NCBI GenBank assembly: GCA_023144145.1
Contig: JAGLGG010000194.1
Span: 1 to 6,408 of the forward strand
DNA: 6,408 nt
From: Anaerolineales bacterium
GTDB lineage: Bacteria; Chloroflexota; Anaerolineae; Anaerolineales; E44-bin32
Direction of reading: 5' to 3'
Below, in pieces: positions 4,551 through 6,408 of the stretch. The notes beneath the pieces were generated by a model. The model worked only from the letters and a program-made list of their open reading frames with translations. It searched no databases and was not told the DNA's origin. Positions within the stretch are counted from its first letter, which is position 1, and each line of letters starts with the position of its first letter. Made by a program: the position numbers and the translations under genes.

Positions 4551-6158
4551 TCACGTCGCATTGGGTGCAGCCATTCGTACATCGTCTGACACTTCATCCT
4601 CAAACTGCTTGAAGTTCACTACAAACATCCCGGCCAATTTCCTCGCCTGCTCATCGTAGGCTTTGCCATCGCTCCATGTGCCTCGGGGGGTCAGGATTTC
4701 TGCGGGAACATCGGGACATGAGGTCGGGACCTCGACCCCGAAAAATGGGTCGGTCACATAATCAACATCATTCAAATTGCCATTTAGAGCAGCATTGACC
4801 ATAGCCCGGGTGTGAGTTATTTTCATTCGCTGTCCCACCCCATAAGGCCCACCGGTCCAGCCGGTGTTAATGAGCCAGCAGTTTACCTTGTGCTCGGTGA
4901 TTTTCTTGCACAACAGGTTGGCGTAAATGATAGGACGTTGGGTCATAAAGGGGGCACCGAAACATGTACTAAAGGTTGCTTGTGGCTCGTTTACACCCCT
5001 CTCGGTTCCGGCCACCTTCGCCGTGTAGCCAGACAGGAAGTGGTACATCGTCTGATCAGGCGTCAACTTGGCGACGGGGGGCATCACACCAAAGGCATCT
5101 GCGGTGAGGAAGATAATATTGTTCGGGTGATCACCCCGCTTTTCGCGAGTAGCGTTGGGGATGTGCGAAATGGGATAGGCGGCCCGGGTATTTTCGGTCA
5201 ACGAGTCGTCATTCAGCTCAACATGACGCGCCTCGGCGTCGACCATCACATTTTCTAAAATCGTACCAAAGCGGCGTGTGGCTTGATAGATTTCCGGCTC
5301 TGCTTCCGCCGAGAGGCGAATGACCTTAGCGTAGCACCCACCCTCAAAATTGAAAATGCCATTGTTGCTCCACCCGTGCTCATCATCGCCGATCAAGGTG
5401 CGTGCAGCGTCAGCTGATAGCGTCGTCTTGCCTGTGCCGCTCAAACCAAAGAATAGAGCTGTGTCACCTTCCAGCCCATAGTTTGCTGAGCAATGCATGG
5501 GCAATACGTCTTTGAAAGGGAGTAGATAATTCATCACACTGAAGATTGACTTCTTGATCTCGCCGGCGTAGCTGGTGCCACCAATGATGACCAATTTTTT
5601 AGCAAAGTTGATGATGACAAATGCCTCAGAGTTGGTACCATCGACCTCTGGGATGGCGTGGAAACGAGGGCAGTTTATGACCGTAAACTCCGGCACGTGG
5701 CTCTCTAATTCCGCCGAGGTGGCTTGGATGAACATGTTTCGGGCAAACAGGCTGTGCCAGGCATTCTCGGTAATGATCCGCACGGGCAAACGGTAATCGG
5801 GATCGGCCCCTGCCCAGCAATCCTGAACAAAGACGTCCTTCAGTTGCAGATAGGAAACCAACCGTTTATGTAATGCGTCGAAACTGTTTGGCTCAAACGG
5901 GCGGTTACCGCTACCCCACCAAATGTGTTCAGCGCTGGAGGGTTCGCGTACCGTAAATTTGTCATTAGGTGAACGGCCTGTGTGATGGCCAGTTCGAACC
6001 ACAAGTGGCCCCAGGTGAGACATAACCCCCTCATGACGGCGGATTGCTTCTTCATAAAGCATAGGTGTGGGTAGATTCCAGTAAATGTGATTGACGTTCG
6101 TAATACCGTGGGTGTCTAGGCCCACCTTGCTATACGGCCTGCTATTTGTGACTCTCAT
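4551..6158 (-). CDS. pckA: Phosphoenolpyruvate carboxykinase (ATP)
   Basis: This converts oxaloacetate plus ATP to phosphoenolpyruvate, CO2 and ADP in the cytoplasm, the entry step of gluconeogenesis. It has 535 residues, the usual full length. Motifs in order are VVRTGHHTGRSPNDKF (53-68, with the oxaloacetate-binding Arg R61), IIGGTSYAGEIKKSIF (191-206, active-site Tyr and Lys), MHCSAN (221-226, metal-ligand His H222) and the P-loop GLSGTGKTT (238-246, K244). These are followed by the metal-binding GDDEHGWS (257-264), ENTRAAYPI (322-330, R325) and NTGWTGGPYGVGQRM (431-445) leading to the THTRAM segment. The P-loop and overall pattern identify the ATP-dependent rather than the GTP-dependent enzyme. 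No key residue is missing and there is no frameshift. The start at 6158 is backed by an AAGGGAGC ribosome-binding site with its GGGAG 5 nt upstream. It is a single-gene unit as far as the window shows. The palindrome at 6312-6330 may regulate it. Confidence 0.98.
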   Translation of the reverse strand: MRVTNSRPYSKVGLDTHGITNVNHIYWNLPTPMLYEEAIRRHEGVMSHLGPLVVRTGHHTGRSPNDKFTVREPSSAEHIWWGSGNRPFEPNSFDALHKRLVSYLQLKDVFVQDCWAGADPDYRLPVRIITENAWHSLFARNMFIQATSAELESHVPEFTVINCPRFHAIPEVDGTNSEAFVIINFAKKLVIIGGTSYAGEIKKSIFSVMNYLLPFKDVLPMHCSANYGLEGDTALFFGLSGTGKTTLSADAARTLIGDDEHGWSNNGIFNFEGGCYAKVIRLSAEAEPEIYQATRRFGTILENVMVDAEARHVELNDDSLTENTRAAYPISHIPNATREKRGDHPNNIIFLTADAFGVMPPVAKLTPDQTMYHFLSGYTAKVAGTERGVNEPQATFSTCFGAPFMTQRPIIYANLLCKKITEHKVNCWLINTGWTGGPYGVGQRMKITHTRAMVNAALNGNLNDVDYVTDPFFGVEVPTSCPDVPAEILTPRGTWSDGKAYDEQARKLAGMFVVNFKQFEDEVSDDVRMAAPNAT

Positions 6159-6248
6159 TGCTGCTCCCTTTTATTTACTAACCGAGCGTATTGATGTTAT
6201 TAAGATCCGCGATGGCTTGTTTCAACCGGGCTTTGATGACACTTCCCC

Positions 6249-6277
6249 ATTGTACCGCTTCAGAACCTGTGTGAAAT
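6249..6277 (-). promoter_or_regulatory. Weak candidate promoter for pckA
   Basis: On the minus strand, TACAAT (6249-6254, 5 of 6 to TATAAT) has ATTTCA (6272-6277, 3 of 6) 17 bp upstream. This would give a leader of roughly 85 nt. A competing reading is TTGAAA (6220-6225) with TAATAA (6197-6202), also 17 bp apart, which has the better -35 but a poor -10. I cannot choose between them from sequence alone. Confidence 0.3.
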
Positions 6278-6311
6278 AATAAGAGATACTTTGCGACCAA
6301 AACACACAATT

Positions 6312-6330
6312 GAAAGTTCACCGAACTTTC
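6312..6330. promoter_or_regulatory. Perfect inverted repeat, putative operator upstream of pckA
   Basis: GAAAGTTC-ACC-GAACTTTC has perfect 8-bp arms around a 3-bp centre. The symmetry and short centre are those of a dimeric regulator site rather than a terminator: the stem is AT-rich, the loop is tight, and no T-run follows on either strand. It lies about 155 bp upstream of the pckA ATG and about 35 bp upstream of the candidate -35 at 6272-6277. It does not match the CcpA cre, CIRCE or LexA consensus sequences I know. It could also serve a gene beyond the right edge. Confidence 0.5.
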
Positions 6331-6408
6331 TTATGGAGAAGAAGGTGTAAAATTGGCCGACTAGTGGGCAAACATTTCTCACCCATCTAAGTTTCCCTCA
6401 CTCATTTC

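Noticed and set aside
4343..4603. 86-codon minus-strand frame downstream of and overlapping pckA
   Set aside because: It starts inside pckA in another frame without a ribosome-binding site, and its composition is not protein-like. A remnant gene is not excluded but is unsupported.
4492..4659. 56-codon plus-strand frame preceded by a good GGAGGA site (4481-4486), antisense to the pckA 3' end
   Set aside because: The ribosome-binding site looks good, but two thirds of the frame is antisense to pckA codons. The protein (MTSPDLPHNPPGRGF...) has no fold-like pattern or recognisable family, and I see no promoter.
4812..5258. 148-codon plus-strand frame inside pckA
   Set aside because: Entirely antisense to well-conserved pckA motifs, so it is a shadow frame.

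Overview
The window looks like chromosomal DNA from a bacterium of moderate G+C content. It carries metabolic and conserved-hypothetical genes with no sign of phage, transposon, CRISPR, rRNA or tRNA. The gene set is an ATP-type PEP carboxykinase, a crotonase-fold enoyl-CoA hydratase, an AAC(3)-fold acetyltransferase, a stand-alone DUF547 protein and a small hypothetical whose N-terminus reads MTEPQKITILEGPPPTFE. The N-terminus of that hypothetical and the style of the 61-residue tail-anchored protein remind me of Chloroflexota (Anaerolineae-like) genomes. This assignment comes from memory of protein style, not from a marker gene, and is tentative.

Layout from left to right. Positions 1-400 (minus) hold the N-terminal part of a conserved hypothetical that runs off the left edge. 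Positions 401-549 form a divergent intergenic region with two small symmetric elements. Positions 550-1467 (plus) encode a DUF547 protein that starts with GTG. It converges, across 54 bp, on a two-gene minus-strand unit: enoyl-CoA hydratase (3121 to 2345), then an AAC(3)-family acetyltransferase (2325 to 1522), 19 bp apart. A promoter candidate lies about 50 bp upstream of the hydratase. Positions 3204-3796 are AT-rich and essentially gene-free. A promoter candidate with a 17-bp spacer then leads into a 61-residue protein with a C-terminal membrane helix (3858-4043, plus). Positions 4044-4550 hold no convincing gene and include a G+C-richer stretch I cannot explain. Positions 4551-6158 (minus) encode a full-length pckA. 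Its upstream region (6159-6408) contains a perfect 8-3-8 inverted repeat at 6312-6330 that looks like a regulator binding site.

Functionally, pckA links the TCA cycle to gluconeogenesis by converting oxaloacetate to PEP. The hydratase performs the second step of fatty-acid beta-oxidation, or the same step in a related acyl-CoA pathway. Together they would suit growth on acetyl-CoA-yielding substrates, but they are separate transcription units and nothing in the sequence shows a shared pathway. No multi-gene novel system is visible. The items most worth a second look are the putative operator upstream of pckA, the Cys-rich tail of the AAC(3)-like enzyme, the small tail-anchored protein with its promoter and upstream repeat, and the unexplained 4044-4342 segment.
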